From: Chionoecetes opilio
Lineage: Eukaryota; Arthropoda; Malacostraca; Decapoda; Majidae
Length of the DNA stretch: 64,000 nucleotides
Assembly (NCBI GenBank): GCA_016584305.1
Contig: JACEEZ010002651.1
Span: 200,001 to 264,000, forward strand
Direction: 5' to 3'
Shown here: positions 50,973-62,176 of the stretch, piece by piece
Layout: each line of letters starts with the position of its first letter
Numbering within the stretch: position 1 is the stretch's first letter
The notes under the pieces: model-generated
What the model was told of the DNA's origin: nothing
Databases searched by the model: none
Seen by the model: only the letters and a program-made list of their open reading frames with translations
Made by a program: the position numbers and the translations under genes

Positions 50973-51493
50973 TGTAATGGGTGTGGGGTATATACTATAT
51001 ACTATAAACTCTAATATCGCAGTAGTTAAAGGAGAAGAAATGTGAACGATTTATTTATGCGCCATGGCTTGGTCAGCATAGACACTACTAGAACATTATG
51101 ACTATTCAGTCACTTTATTTTATATAATGGATATCTGAAATTTGTTTACTTTATGACCTGGTGTCTGTCAGCTTAAATATATTCTAACGAATACGTCAAT
51201 GACAAACTACTAATATTATATTGAAGGTGTTCAATGATATTGTCACCATTTAGATCAATCAAGCATTTCATTCAAAAGTACAGCAAAATGTTAACAGATT
51301 GACAACGGCCATATTGGAATATGCAAATGAAGCTAATATATTTAAATTGTAATATAAGATGTATTATATGGGACCTCTATTTTTTCAAAACACTAAAACA
51401 AATCATTTAAAATGTATCCAAAATTGTATCCAGAATGTGGTGACATAAAAAAAGTCTCCCGAGAGGTTTGACGGCGGCCATCTTGGATTTATG
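50973..51493. other. 3' non-coding part of the nuclease transposon
   Basis: Contains subterminal blocks GACAACGGCCATATTGGAAT (51301-51320) and GACGGCGGCCATCTTGGATT (51470-51489), each followed by ATGCAAATGAAG. These resemble the inner part of the TIR. Confidence 0.6.
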
Positions 51494-51776
51494 CAAATGA
51501 AGGATTTGTCAAATCATAATAAAAGTTATTCCATTGGGTTCCTAATGTCTTAAAGCCCCGTTAAAACATTTTATATTGGTTTTAAATCCCTTCTAGATGC
51601 CGAGATATCTTAATTATAGTATATTCAATAGAACACTGGCGGCCATCTTGGTTTTATGCAAATTATAAAAAATGCCCAAAGGTGACAGGGTGTCATCAAG
51701 CGGATTGTTAATATTTATGGTCTCAGTGACCCAAATCAATCAAAAAACATTGTATAAACTCTACTTCCAGGTATAA

Positions 51777-52804
51777 CCCTAAAATCCCATTTGGCTGCCA
51801 GACTATAAGGGTACATGGGGTGAAATAGGGTGTAGCATTGGGCTCGTCACAAAAATGTACACAGAGTCGTGTTCACCGTGACCTAATACACCTATACACC
51901 GATTTTCAGGAGAATCTGAGATTTTAAAATTTTCAACAAAATTTAAAGGATAACTTGCATTTTTTCTCGAAATCTGGAAAAAACATTTCCGTCACAAATA
52001 AATAAAAAATGGTTGGGAATGAATGTCTTAGATCTTGACAGATGCGTTATTGAAGACGTTTTCATGTCTCACCAACCGTTTGGGAGACAGACGGAAGAAT
52101 TACCTATATCATTTAATAAAAGTATTCGACGTTCATCCTATAAATTTGTGGCGTGAGTTTTACGCCCGGGATGCTCTTCCTGACAGGCAGCCCAGTGTTC
52201 AGCCGAGGGCCTGGGTGGATTGCCAACCATGGCTAACGAGCCCCACCTGCCCGGGGGGGTTTACGGGAAGGGGGTGCAAACCCCTCCCCAACCAATCTGT
52301 GTCAGGAACGGGCCATACTGCTCACCGTGCCAGGGCAGACATTCAGAGAGAGTTAAAGGCCACGGTTGTTCGCTCAACAACATCCCTCTATTTCTACACC
52401 CCGGAGCTCGTGGGTATTCCAGTACGAGACATGGCAGTGGCGGTACAGGGTTGCTATGGGCATCGATAGCTGATTGGCTGAGCGACTACAACGACGTCAC
52501 AGCCTCGCCAGCGAATCACAATTGTGTAAAAATAAACGTGCCAGCCAATCAGATTGTGTCTCAAACGTGTCAGCCAATCACAAGGCAGCAGCCGCGGCCT
52601 GCATTTCAAGGTCGTTGTACTTATTTCTATTTCTAGCTTATTCCATCATTCCTTCATCCCCTGCGTCACCTCCGTCGCTTCAACACTTGTTTCTACCTCC
52701 ACATACACGCGGGTAACACGCCGGTGGCTGTACTTCCTTGTATTCTAGCTATTAATTATTCCTTCCGAGTAATAGGGTGCTCTTCTTCTTCTTCTTGTGA
52801 TCTT
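51777..52804. other. Unassigned sequence with a CCAAT-box cluster
   Basis: No gene is supported. At 52472-52590 there are four ATTGG/CCAAT-type boxes (CTGATTGGCTGAG, GCGAATCACAATT, GCCAATCAGATT, GCCAATCACAAGG) and CAACGACGTCACAG, like a CRE. This is promoter-like in composition but has no defined transcript. Confidence 0.4.
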
Positions 52805-52944
52805 TTTCGCTTGCTAATCTATTCGTAGCTAGTCTTCCTGCCAGTTGGGGGAAGCCACCACCCCGGGAGGCGGATCACAAACCCCCGGCTAACACCCGGT
52901 ACCCATCACGGCTGGATGGACAAGGGCTTGGGTTTTAATAAGGA
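52805..52944 (-). repeat. SINE family 2, inverted and truncated copy
   Basis: GGGAGGCGGATCACAAACCC, CCCGGCTAACACCCGGTACC and GGACAAGGGCTTGGG are the reverse complement of 18700-18810. It ends where the outer inverted repeat begins. Confidence 0.78.
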
Positions 52945-53566
52945 AAAGGGCGCCACTATACATTGTCTGCCGCGGAGCCGTGCGCGTGGTGGTACCTGGC
53001 ATCGCTAGTCGCTACCCGCGCGGGTGAGATGCCACAGGTCACCACTCTTATCACATCACCCCAAAACATTATCACCACAAGGGGCTGGGTTTGTTATATG
53101 GTCTTATTTCGTTTGTATACTTGCCCTGTTCAGTTCTTGAGTCAGAAAACATCATATATACTCAAGTTATGAGTATTTTTATGTATATTGCGTTCTCAAT
53201 ACCACCTTATAGGCAGTCGCCGTGTTTTGACAGCTTAACGTCTTTAAGTACGTCATCAATCTCCACGCAGAATACCAAAACAGCTGATGGCAGTCGCTAG
53301 GTCGTGAAGTATGGACGTTAGCGTCTCTGAATGTGGCCCCAGGGACGCTGAACCCCCTCCCCTGTAGGTATTAAACCTCTGCAGGCTGCCCACTATTTTA
53401 GCCCTAGCTGGGGCTGGATGGCCATTGACTCAATAGTAAGTTCATCTGCCCTTAAAGATGGTCTTATTTTTAGTCCATCTGGGTGTCCAGCACACCCTCC
53501 TCACTGCTAGAACCAACGGGGAGCCGACCCCCGCTGTGGCCGACCCCGTTTAGTGGCCGACGATCC

Positions 53567-53774
53567 GACATCAACAAAACTTCACGAAATATGTTGTTAC
53601 CTCACTATAAGGCACGAAACCAACTTTAAATGAATTATAGAAATATGTACATAATAATGTTATGAACTCGTATATGAGCAATCTCCAAGGTCCAAAAAAC
53701 AAATTCGGAAATTATAATTCCGGCAGTATGTAGTATCTATTATCCCTTAAGACCTTAATCAAAACGGTTCTATT
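53567..53774 (-). repeat. Dispersed 210-bp repeat, copy 2
   Basis: Reverse complement of 43881-44094. It lies in the left arm of the outer inverted repeat and accounts for the length difference between the arms. Confidence 0.75.
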
Positions 53775-54751
53775 ACAGGGTAGAGTAATGGTGGGAGGAG
53801 ATGAAAAGGAGTCGGCAACAACGGCAGCATGAAGAGCCCGGCACCACTGCTGACCAGCTGATAGCTCAGCCGCTACCTTCACACACGCCACCGCCTTCAG
53901 CTATACCACCCCATCTTCCTCACCATTCACTAGCAACAGCTGCCAAACAGTCTCACACCACGGATTTTGCCGCCATGCTGAAATAGATGGATAATCAGGA
54001 GAAAAGACGGCAGTTAGATGAGCAGCAGAGACGTGCGGATTAGACATGCGTTTCCAGGCGCTCTTGGCTCATCCCGCCTCACCTCGCCGTTACATCACCT
54101 ACGTAGTCCAGGACCTCGCCTGTAGACCCGTTTGCAAAATGGTGTTGGGGGGATTTCTCACTTGATCTTGGTTAATGGGTCCCTGGACATGAAATATCAC
54201 CGCGGTGCATGTCCGCCATTGCGCTACGAATGGCGCTATGGTTAAATCAAATGTGACCGCCGCCAGCCGAGATAGAAATACAACTTTTGTAGTTATTATT
54301 TGGAATAGATACACGTGGAATACCTCTAAACTAACTAATTTGAGGTTGAGGAATTCATTTTTGGTGTTGTTTTGAACATTCGGGGTCACCTTGAGCTTCA
54401 AATGTCAGGATCAATTTGGCCATAACCTGGCCGTTTTTAGTGATAGCAACAAAGTCAAATTAAACAAATTCTCACACGTTTAACTCATTTCTGATATTAT
54501 AATATATAGTAGATAGAAAGTCATAATGACCCTGATAAATATATTTCAATGTCATTGTAAATAAAATTGTATCATTAAGACTGACCAATAATGTTTATTG
54601 TGTGTGGAAAATAACAGATTAGACCATGTGTGAATATAACGAGATCCATATGAAAACCCAAACCAAAAGCAAATTAACATATTTCTATAGGTACACCATA
54701 TCATTAGTATTCGTACGTTTTTCTTTCAGTGCCAAGTTTTTACATTATGAA

Positions 54752-55465
54752 TTATCTTTCTTTCCATGGCAAAAAATGAAGCACTGAACTCCAGCCGAAT
54801 GACACCCACAGAGTCGAGTGGCGCACCTGCCTGCACACTTGCATGTTGTGAGCAGTTTGTGGCAAGGGCTTCAGGCATTTTGATGGCAGCAGTGTATCAA
54901 AATACTCCTTCCATCCATGCCCCACTGGTTTTAGTACTGCCTCATGATCTTCGGCTGTCACAAGTAGTTGGCGTGCCTTGAAGACCAGAAAGAATCCTCT
55001 TTGAATGTGGCCTCTGATCACATTGCTTGTAGGAGGGAGTGAATCAATTCCAGCACTGCCACCTGTATAGTTCTCTGCCTTCAGTTGGTCAAATGTCTCA
55101 GCAGTCGTAGTTGATCTAGCTCCTGCCCAGACACGTATCAAGTACCTCTTTGCTAGTGCTGTATCTTGTTCTGACAAGGTGTCTGTATCTCCAAAGTTTG
55201 TCAGATACTGTACTGGGTCACATGCCATAGCTGCATGCTTATTGCCCACCTTACTCATGCAGTCGTTTCCAGTTAATATATGTGCTTTGATCACTGCCTT
55301 GGCCAGTGCTGCTGCAAGGTGAGAAATCACTTGATGCAGTGGAAGCATGCGCCGCTTTTCACCAGTACGATACTGTTGCCACATTTCTCTCAACCTCAGA
55401 GTTTGAAGATATGGAGTGTACTGTAGCAGTAATGCAAAGGTGTCTGTGTCAATTGGAGAATACAA
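54752..55465 (-). pseudogene. XPG-like C-terminal region and CXC cluster of the large transposon
   Basis: The open frame of 237 codons has MLPLHQVISHLAAALAKAVI, AHILTGNDCMSKVGNKHAAM (helix-hairpin-helix region, L-T-G-N-D-C), SEQDTALAKRYLIRVWAGAR, TAETFDQLKAENYTGGSAGI, DSLPPTSNVIRGHIQRGFFL and HGWKEYFDTLLPSKCLKPLP. This parallels HALSGCDT ... SLPPTTEHL of the 48562-50343 gene. In a neighbouring frame (54865-54770) a Cys cluster CKCAGRCATRLCGC and CFIFC is readable, the CXC-type end. The preceding S-D-D-T-D part is not evident. Confidence 0.7.
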
Positions 55466-55543
55466 TAATTATCTTGCACTGTTTCACACGAATTACCCAC
55501 TCCACATGCACCACCAGCCTGCTGTCTGCTTCTTCAATCCAGC

Positions 55544-56350
55544 TCAGCAAGTCGGGGACTTCCTCGGAACCAGTTGCTTTTGCTGGAAGCACCTCCTCAT
55601 CTGAAACAATAGAGCTGGTGATGATGTTACATTGCTGCAGTCTCGATGGGACACAATATATCGAGCTAGTAGCTGGAGATTCTTCTTATTTTCCTGAGAT
55701 GCCCAGAATTTGTCAATTTGCTGAGGCATGGGTGTATCTCTGCACATACCAATGATGTTAATGCCTGTTGTTGGATCAGTATGCCGCATGCGCTCCCCTT
55801 CCTTGAGAGTCATCAATGTAGGAGTCAAGTACGAGATGGACAAACTGTGATTCTTGGGAGAGACATGATGTTGAGGTAATGATTGTATTTATGACAGCAC
55901 CCATATTAGGAAATTACGCCAGAGCCACCTGTCGCATCTTGCACATAAAAATCTACCACAACATAAGTGGCAAGAGTAGACTTGTGGACTCCATTGGGTG
56001 AGGTCCAGCTTAGGTTCAATCTCCCGAACCAGTAATGACTTGTTGGTGTGAGATGGAAGGTCACCATCAAACAGTGGAGATGTTGTCAGCACATCGTGAT
56101 AAATCTGTCTGAGGTCCATTCCCATATCCTTAGCAATGTCCATGCTCCTCTGAGCTTCCGCTACGTCCGTGGATGAAGGGTCCTTTTCCTTTAGAATAGT
56201 TGCTGGTGTCTTTTGTGGTTGGTCTGTAAAACGAGGCAGCTTACGTTTCGATATGGTTGCATTAATATTCTTGCTCTTCTCGACTAACCTCTCCTGCCTG
56301 TATGAGCGGTAGGCATGCTCACCATTTTCGAGACATTTGAGCCGACGCAC
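55544..56350 (-). pseudogene. Linker region of the nuclease transposon
   Basis: Frames 56350-55889 (RRLKCLENGEHAYRSYRQER, DIAKDMGMDLRQIYHDVLTT, DGDLPSHTNKSLLVREIEPK) and 55843-55544 (IDKFWASQENKKNLQLLARY). The K-F-W-x-S-x-x-N-K-x-x-L-Q stretch corresponds in position to the start of the XPG-like region in related elements. Confidence 0.55.
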
Positions 56351-56408
56351 TGCAACCTCTTTATGAACTTTGTGAGCAGGTTGTGCAGTGGCACAGGCAC
56401 ATTAACCA

Positions 56409-57028
56409 TCACTGAGTAAGGATTCTGACGGCATTAAGGATTCTGGCATTACATATGACTCCCACCACGTAGTGACCTCCAGGACCCTTTGACACTCGCT
56501 GGATGGTATGTTCGACTTTCATATCACTTCCGACAGCACATAACCAGCCTGAGCGATCACTAACAACCCATTGCCCTTTTGAGAAGCGCTGGTAGAGCTC
56601 AGGATGTGTGAACTCCAGAACCTTTCTTTGTTCTAGATACCATGATCCATGACGTAGATAGCTGATGCAGTCACATTCTGCAAATATCGGCATAGAATCT
56701 TCGACAGTAGCAACAAGTAGATCCAGTTTCCTTCTCTTTTAGAAACCACAGCATTCTTAATGATACTGACCAACTGCAGCCAAACTCCAAAGAATTGGCA
56801 GAGCTCAGACTTGGCCTCGCACTCCTTCTCAAACTACTCTCGAAAGTCCTGATGCAACTTCTCAATCTGTCCAATTATGGCTTCAAACTGTTCTGAACAA
56901 CGCCGGTTTGCAGCCAGTGTGATTTGGAGCATCTCCACCTGCGCCAACTCTGGATATGCAGCTTTGTCCTTGTAGTCTAGGGGCCAAAACTGAGAAGTGT
57001 CTTTAAAATCGACTTTCGTGGTACCCAT
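56409..57028 (-). pseudogene. Middle domain of the nuclease transposon, second part
   Basis: Minus strand after the inner inverted repeat: SQFWPLDYKDKAAYPELAQV and MLQITLAANRRCSEQFEAII (57028-56834), then IFAECDCISYLRHGSWYLEQ, HPELYQRFSKGQWVVSDRSG, WLCAVGSDMKVEHTIQRVSK and GPGGHYVVGV (56693-56409). W-x-x-V-G-x-D-x-x-x-E is a conserved acidic patch in this protein family. Stops between the parts show decay. Confidence 0.6.
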
Positions 57029-59716
57029 GCGGTAACAGCTTCATAATATACCAACTGAAAGGAAATTTTGTCTACTTTTTAAATCTGGCAATGAAAATTT
57101 CGAAATCGTGTAGCTTCATGGTGATTTTTTGGTTACCATGACAACCACATTACATATTTCAGACCAACATGTTTAGTCTAGTAGTCCAGTGGACCCCACG
57201 TGCACCCAATGGACAATCTAATGAGACCTACTTTTTTAGATGCACAAATATGTCTCGAAAACAAAAATTTATGTTAACACTGTCAACTAATGTCCCATGG
57301 GGTTCGTATGGCGGCCATTACGATATTATGGCCGCCATATTTGATTTTAAATATTTGACTTTCTCGAAATTACCAAAATGTCCATAAAATCACCAATAAT
57401 GTAGTTACAAATTTAATTTTGGTGCCCACGTGACAAGAATAACATGGCCTATTGTAATAAGAACAATTAATGCAGTAATTGGTACAAGTTTAGTCATGGA
57501 ACGGCAAAAACCTAAAAAAAGGCGGAAAAATTACTTTGGTTTCGCCAACAGCTTTCAACATAAATGACAATAACTTCACTAATATATAACATACTGGTCA
57601 GTTTAACATATCAAAATCATCGTCTATTATTCCCCCATCTGATGCAGTCAAACAATTGACATACATATATGATTATCATACACTAATTGTTACCAATGTA
57701 ACCCACCCCCCTAGTGAAACTTTACTTACATCAAATACATACATACAATCGATAAAACTTAGTTTTATATTAAATTTTACCAGTTAATCATGGGCAACTA
57801 GATAATACAACGTAGTATTGTTCAGTTGCCATTTGTAAACACTGTTTTGCTCCATATGTCATGTCATATATGTATATATATTGTATATATATGTTTGTTT
57901 CTCATACAATACTGTATTGCTCATGTGTATCGCTAACCTGTATGCGATGTCAATTAACACTACTTTCCTTCTCCTTAGATGAATCGGTGATAGTGATAGT
58001 GTAGAACTGTAGATGGTATGTCAGTGACCTAACATTCTGCGTGATACATCCGTAGTTCTTTCTGGTGGTGGAGTATAACTGAACTAAATCATGGCTAGCA
58101 CGAGGAAACGAAAAAGCGACAAAATATCAGCCAGATCTGAAAATCCTAAATGCCCATCATGTATCGTACACGCAATAGACATCCGAGACTATGGTCCCTT
58201 GACATCTTTCAGAAATGTGAGAGGAAACCCAGATGAAAAATTAGCATATCTACATGAAATCCGTGAAAATCGAATGGCTGAACCTCTCAATTCACCTCGC
58301 CGTATGGAAGCAGTGTGTGCTCTGATACCAGAGACTCTCGAAGGCGTTGACTTGGAGCAGCAAGCTCACAGCAACACACGTTGACTTGGACACAGCAAAC
58401 TTACATCGCTTGAATGATTCGACCGTAGCATCTATGTCCACGAAGCATCACTCTCCGCGCAAACTGTCATCTGCTGAGAGTTCCCAACTATTCCCACCTG
58501 AATGTATGTTCTGCGAGAAGTTTGAAATAAAGGTATCTGGAAAAACCGAGAGACCCATCAAATTCCTATCATGGAAACACAAAGAGCCTGCTTGGAAAAG
58601 CATCGAGTCCCAGGCCCTTGAACTGGGAAAGACTCGTCTATACCGACAGGTGAAAGGAAAGGACTTATTTGCCGTTGAAGCACAGTTCCATTCCGAATGC
58701 AGAACGTCCTTCACCACGGAATATCGAAATCACATCCTGGCACAGGAGCGAGAGGAGAACCGTAACGTAGACACTGATCAGGCCCATAGGGCTGCTGCCC
58801 ATATCGCAGCCTTCAACTTGGGTTCAGGATTTGACTCTCTGTTATTTGTAATTATACCAATTGTCAATTACTCACTTCTACTGACAGTGTACCTAGCTGC
58901 CCTACATCACTTGTTAAAGTTTAATAGAAAGGAAACATTGTTTTCTGACTTTTATCGAATGTTTGTATTTGACAACATAAAGTTTCACTAGGGGGGGTGA
59001 GTAACATTGGTAACAATTAATGTATGATAATCATACATGTATGTCAATTGTTTGACTCTATTAGATGGGGAAATAATAGACGATGATTTTGATATGTTAA
59101 ACTGACCAGTATGTTGTATATTAGTAAAGTTATTGTCATTTATGTTGAAAGTTGTCGGCGAAACCGAAGTAATTTTTCCGCCTTTTTTTAGGTTTTTGCC
59201 GTTCCATGACTAAACTTGTACCAATTACTAAATTAATTGTTCTTATTATAATAGGCCATGTTATTCTTGTAACGTGGGCACCAAAATTAAATTTGTAACT
59301 ACATTACTTGTGACTTTATGGACATTTTGGTAATTTCAAGAGAGTCAAATATTTCGCGATCGACGATGGCCGCCATACGAACCCCATGGGACATTAGTTG
59401 ACAGTGTTAACATGTAAAAGATTTTTTTCATGATTTTTTTTTCTAGACATTTTGTGTATCTAAAAAAGTAGGTCTTAATAGATTGTCCATTGGGTGCGCG
59501 TGGGGTCCACTGGACTACTAGACTAAACATGTTGGTCTGAAATATGTAATGTAGTTGTCATGGTAACCAAAAAATCACCATGAAGCTACACGATTTCGAA
59601 ATTTTCATTGCCAGATTCGAAAAGTAAACAAATTTTCCTTTCAGATGGTATATTATGAAGCTGTTACCGCATGGGTACCACGACAATTATTTTTTCAGCC
59701 CTTGGCCCCTAGACTA
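56973..59716. mobile_element. Inner inverted-repeat element (about 700-bp arms) with its own ORF
   Basis: Left arm 56973-57722, right arm 58981-59716, inverted copies of each other (TTCGTGGTACCCATGCGGTA against TACCGCATGGGTACCACG; CTAGTGAAACT against AGTTTCACTAG). Both arms contain GGGGTTCGTATGGCGGCCAT-type blocks like those in the other nuclease transposons. The spacer holds a plus-strand gene for the family's N-terminal Cys/His domain (58091-58991). It interrupts the middle domain of the large minus-strand transposon, almost exactly at its centre. Confidence 0.72.
58091..58991 (+). pseudogene. N-terminal Cys/His domain gene inside the inner inverted repeat
   Basis: Two frames, 58091-58384 (MASTRKRKSDKISARSENPK with CPSC, DEKLAYLHEIRENRM) and 58347-58991 (LFPPECMFCEKFEIKV, FLSWKHKEPAWKSIESQALE, AVEAQFHSECRTSFTTEYRN). 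The pattern C-x2-C ... K-x(10-12)-H-x2-C is the same zinc-module layout as at 61600-62070 and 35142-35660. One frameshift near 58370 separates the parts. It runs opposite to the transposon around it and ends in the right arm of the inverted repeat. Confidence 0.62.
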
Positions 59717-60445
59717 TTGTGATGCCAGAACATCTGCCGCTGAAGTGAACGAATCAGGCACTCCACAATCAACATTCGTGTTAGAGCCCGGACATAATGG
59801 CTGCCGTTCAAGACTGACTATCACGCCAGGTCCAAAAACACCACACTCGATCAGTGCGTCATCTGGACCGGAACCATGGAGCAGTTTGCCCTGGCACTTG
59901 AGCAATACACGAGTCCAATGGAAATGGCCCAAACTGAGAAATAGATCATTGAACTGTTCTGTCCCATGCCGGTAAATATCTGCGGCTAGGTTGAACACAC
60001 CTTCATCACACCATACCACCATTGATGCCTGATTCAGCTGTCTGCGTATACTCTGAAAGTTGGTAAGACAGTGTCTATCAGTTGCTCGCTCAGTGATAGG
60101 TCTTGGTATGACAGGGAGGAAGCCGACACGCATCATTGGCACCACAGCAGATGAGACAAGTGTGTGCACAGCTGCCCATATATGAGGATCTCCTGCGGAC
60201 AGGCCCAGACGGGTCAAACTGATCAAAAATGCCCGCATCACAGCTACACTTCGGGCAGTTTGCATATCGAACAACGTCGCATGGTTGTTTTCAGGATGCA
60301 ACATCGTGTCTGGAGGCAAGGTAGGTCGAACCACTGGTTTAGCATTGGGAGGTATCTCTTGACATGACAATGAATTTTGCAGGGATAAATCAGTGCGGCT
60401 AAGTCCTGTACTTGATACTGGAGGTTTATGGAGGGGCTTGTTCAC
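59714..60445 (-). pseudogene. Middle domain of the nuclease transposon, first part
   Basis: An open frame of 243 codons. The conserved-looking core is SMVVWCDEGVFNLAADIYRH, then FNDLFLSLGHFHWTRVLLKC and LLHGSGPDDALIECGVFGPG. In related invertebrate transposon proteins this block reads D-x-x-x-x ... L-G-x-F-H-x-x-x. It could carry the first acidic residue of a transposase core (inference). The frame ends at the border of the inner inverted repeat. Confidence 0.6.
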
Positions 60446-60919
60446 TGTGGCATCTTGGAACAGTACTAAGGCTGCATAGTGTGAACCCTCTGTACCAGAG
60501 AGTTATGATTTATCTGCATAGTCGGAGTTGTCTATGCCTGCCATCGTGTAGTCCTCCCTAGTAAAAGTACTTGGAATGTGTGTCTCTCCATCTTCTAAGC
60601 ATTTTACAGCATAGCTGGAAAGAAGGCTACGGGTATTAATAATGGTCTGGTAGCTTGTACATGAGCCTATACTGTTGAGTACTGTGAGGAATTAAAATGG
60701 TGTTTTGTTCACTTTTTTGTGAATGTTGTACACATGCGTTTGGAATAGACTGTGCAGCTCTGTACTCATGTGATCTCTAGCCCATGTCTCCTGTTGTTCC
60801 TGTGAAGGATGCTGGTCTGAAGGCAGATCATCTTGCATGAACTGTTGCTGGTGTGGGAGCTGTCCTTCTTCTGCGTTAGTGTCTTCACCAAGATAGGCTG
60901 GATGAGCTCCTCCAGATTT

Positions 60920-62176
60920 CTAATACGACTTTGGAATAGCTTGTGTCTTGGGGCCATGAACATAGTTGCTAAGAATGTGAGAAGAGGCACTGGCCATCAT
61001 TGTTCCCTCCCATGATGCCTTTAAGTCAGTACTGTCACATAAGCTGTCTTGCAGACCAAAACCGACGTCCATGTGTGAGCCTCTCAACTTGTTGCCAGCC
61101 TCTCTCAGTATGTCCTGATTCTTCAACTTGATGGCTTGGTCAGCAGCTGTGATGTCAGATGAAAAGAAGATGTCAAGTTCATTCACTCTACCATTTGTCC
61201 AGATTTTGACCGATTCGCAATAATGGGAGATGATAAGCTGTTTCATATCACGGGTTTGAAAGGTACTTATAAGCACCTCACCTTCCTGTAGCAGACTCAA
61301 TGCAAACTCTACAATATCAGTGATAGTGCAACATTCTCCCCTCATCAAAATTTTGTCAATATATGGGATAGTGCGTGTGAACAGCACATGCTTGGTATTG
61401 GTGATAGCCAATAACAATTGGTGATTAGCCTTTCCAGTGTTTCAAGTTTGATATCACGTTCGTATTTACACATGTAGTTTTGACGGCAGAGGTTGTGGCA
61501 ATCTCTCTCTCTGTATATATATATATCTGCAGAGACGACTGATTTGACAGAGCTGGCTTTGTCATCTCTCAGTCGATCTGCAATTCGTGTAAAGACATCG
61601 TCTTTGTTGTGCTTTGCAGCATCAATGAATTTCTTGGCACTAATATACTCGCAAATGATGTATTTGTCACGGCATTTCTTGTGTTCGACATTTGCACATA
61701 TAACACAGGGCAGTGTTCTTGGATCCTTGTCACAGCTTGTCACAGCACAAGGTACAACACTTTTACGAAGGGTTTTCCTAAATCCAACACTTTCAGAAGA
61801 CTCACTTTCTGTGTCACACACCATAGGCTCTTCAACTCTTGTGCTCTTTTCCTCAATAGCTTTAAGTTTGCCAGAATGTGTGTAAAATTTATAGCATTTG
61901 TTGGTATTATGGTAAACAAACATACCACTGTCATCAGTCTCCTCTTCTTCCCCTTTAATTAACACTTTTGATACGCTTTGAAACAATATCATTACGAATT
62001 TTTGCAGGTCTTTTCATTCTTGCACGTCCTGTCTTTTCACTAGTTACAAGTACTTTGTTATCTTCTTGACAGATAATGCATATTATTATTGGATTGACTA
62101 CGTCCTCCTCTTCCATTGAGGTGACCAAATTCATCCTACTGGGTCCTGATAATGCTGGATATTCCATGATGGTCAA
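60920..62176 (-). pseudogene. N-terminal zinc modules of the large nuclease transposon
   Basis: Frames 62176-61955 and 61992-61345 give NPIIICIICQEDNKVLVTSE, then MFVYHNTNKCYKFYTHSGKL, and CVICANVEHKKCRDKYIICE, ISAKKFIDAAKHNKDDVFTR and DCHNLCRQNYMCKYE. Each module reads C-x2-C ... H-x2-3-C(-Y), probably zinc-binding. The next frame (61417-60920) has EGEVLISTFQTRDMKQLIIS and KIWTNGRVNELDIFFSSDIT, a region I do not recognise. An ATAT insertion (61514-61530) has replaced part of the second module. Confidence 0.7.

Larger units (their letters stand above)
48276..51776 (+). mobile_element. TIR transposon with XPG-like nuclease gene (Academ-like candidate)
   Basis: Long terminal inverted repeats of about 282 bases: 48276-48557 and 51494-51776. 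The left outer end reads ACCTGGAAGTGGAGTTTATA; the right end mirrors it (TATAAACTCTACTTCCAGGT). The arms include GGCACCC/GACACCCTGTCACC, AATTTGCATAATACCAAGATGG-CCGC and TTAAGATATCTCGG. A nuclease gene lies between them in plus orientation, and a Helitron (50407-50972) has inserted behind the gene. The combination of TIRs and an XPG nuclease recalls the Academ superfamily as described in the literature. The core transposase and zinc modules seen in the 54-62 kb relative are absent, so this copy would be non-autonomous. Confidence 0.78.

Noticed and set aside
52035..52636. Overlapping open frames as a host gene
   Set aside because: GC-rich stretch with a repeat-like GATGCTCTTCCTGACAGGC core; neither frame shows a domain and no splice structure is evident.
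57169..57387. Open frame repeated in inverted form at 59345-59530
   Set aside because: It is part of the inverted-repeat arms; the similarity of the two frames follows from the repeat, not from coding selection.
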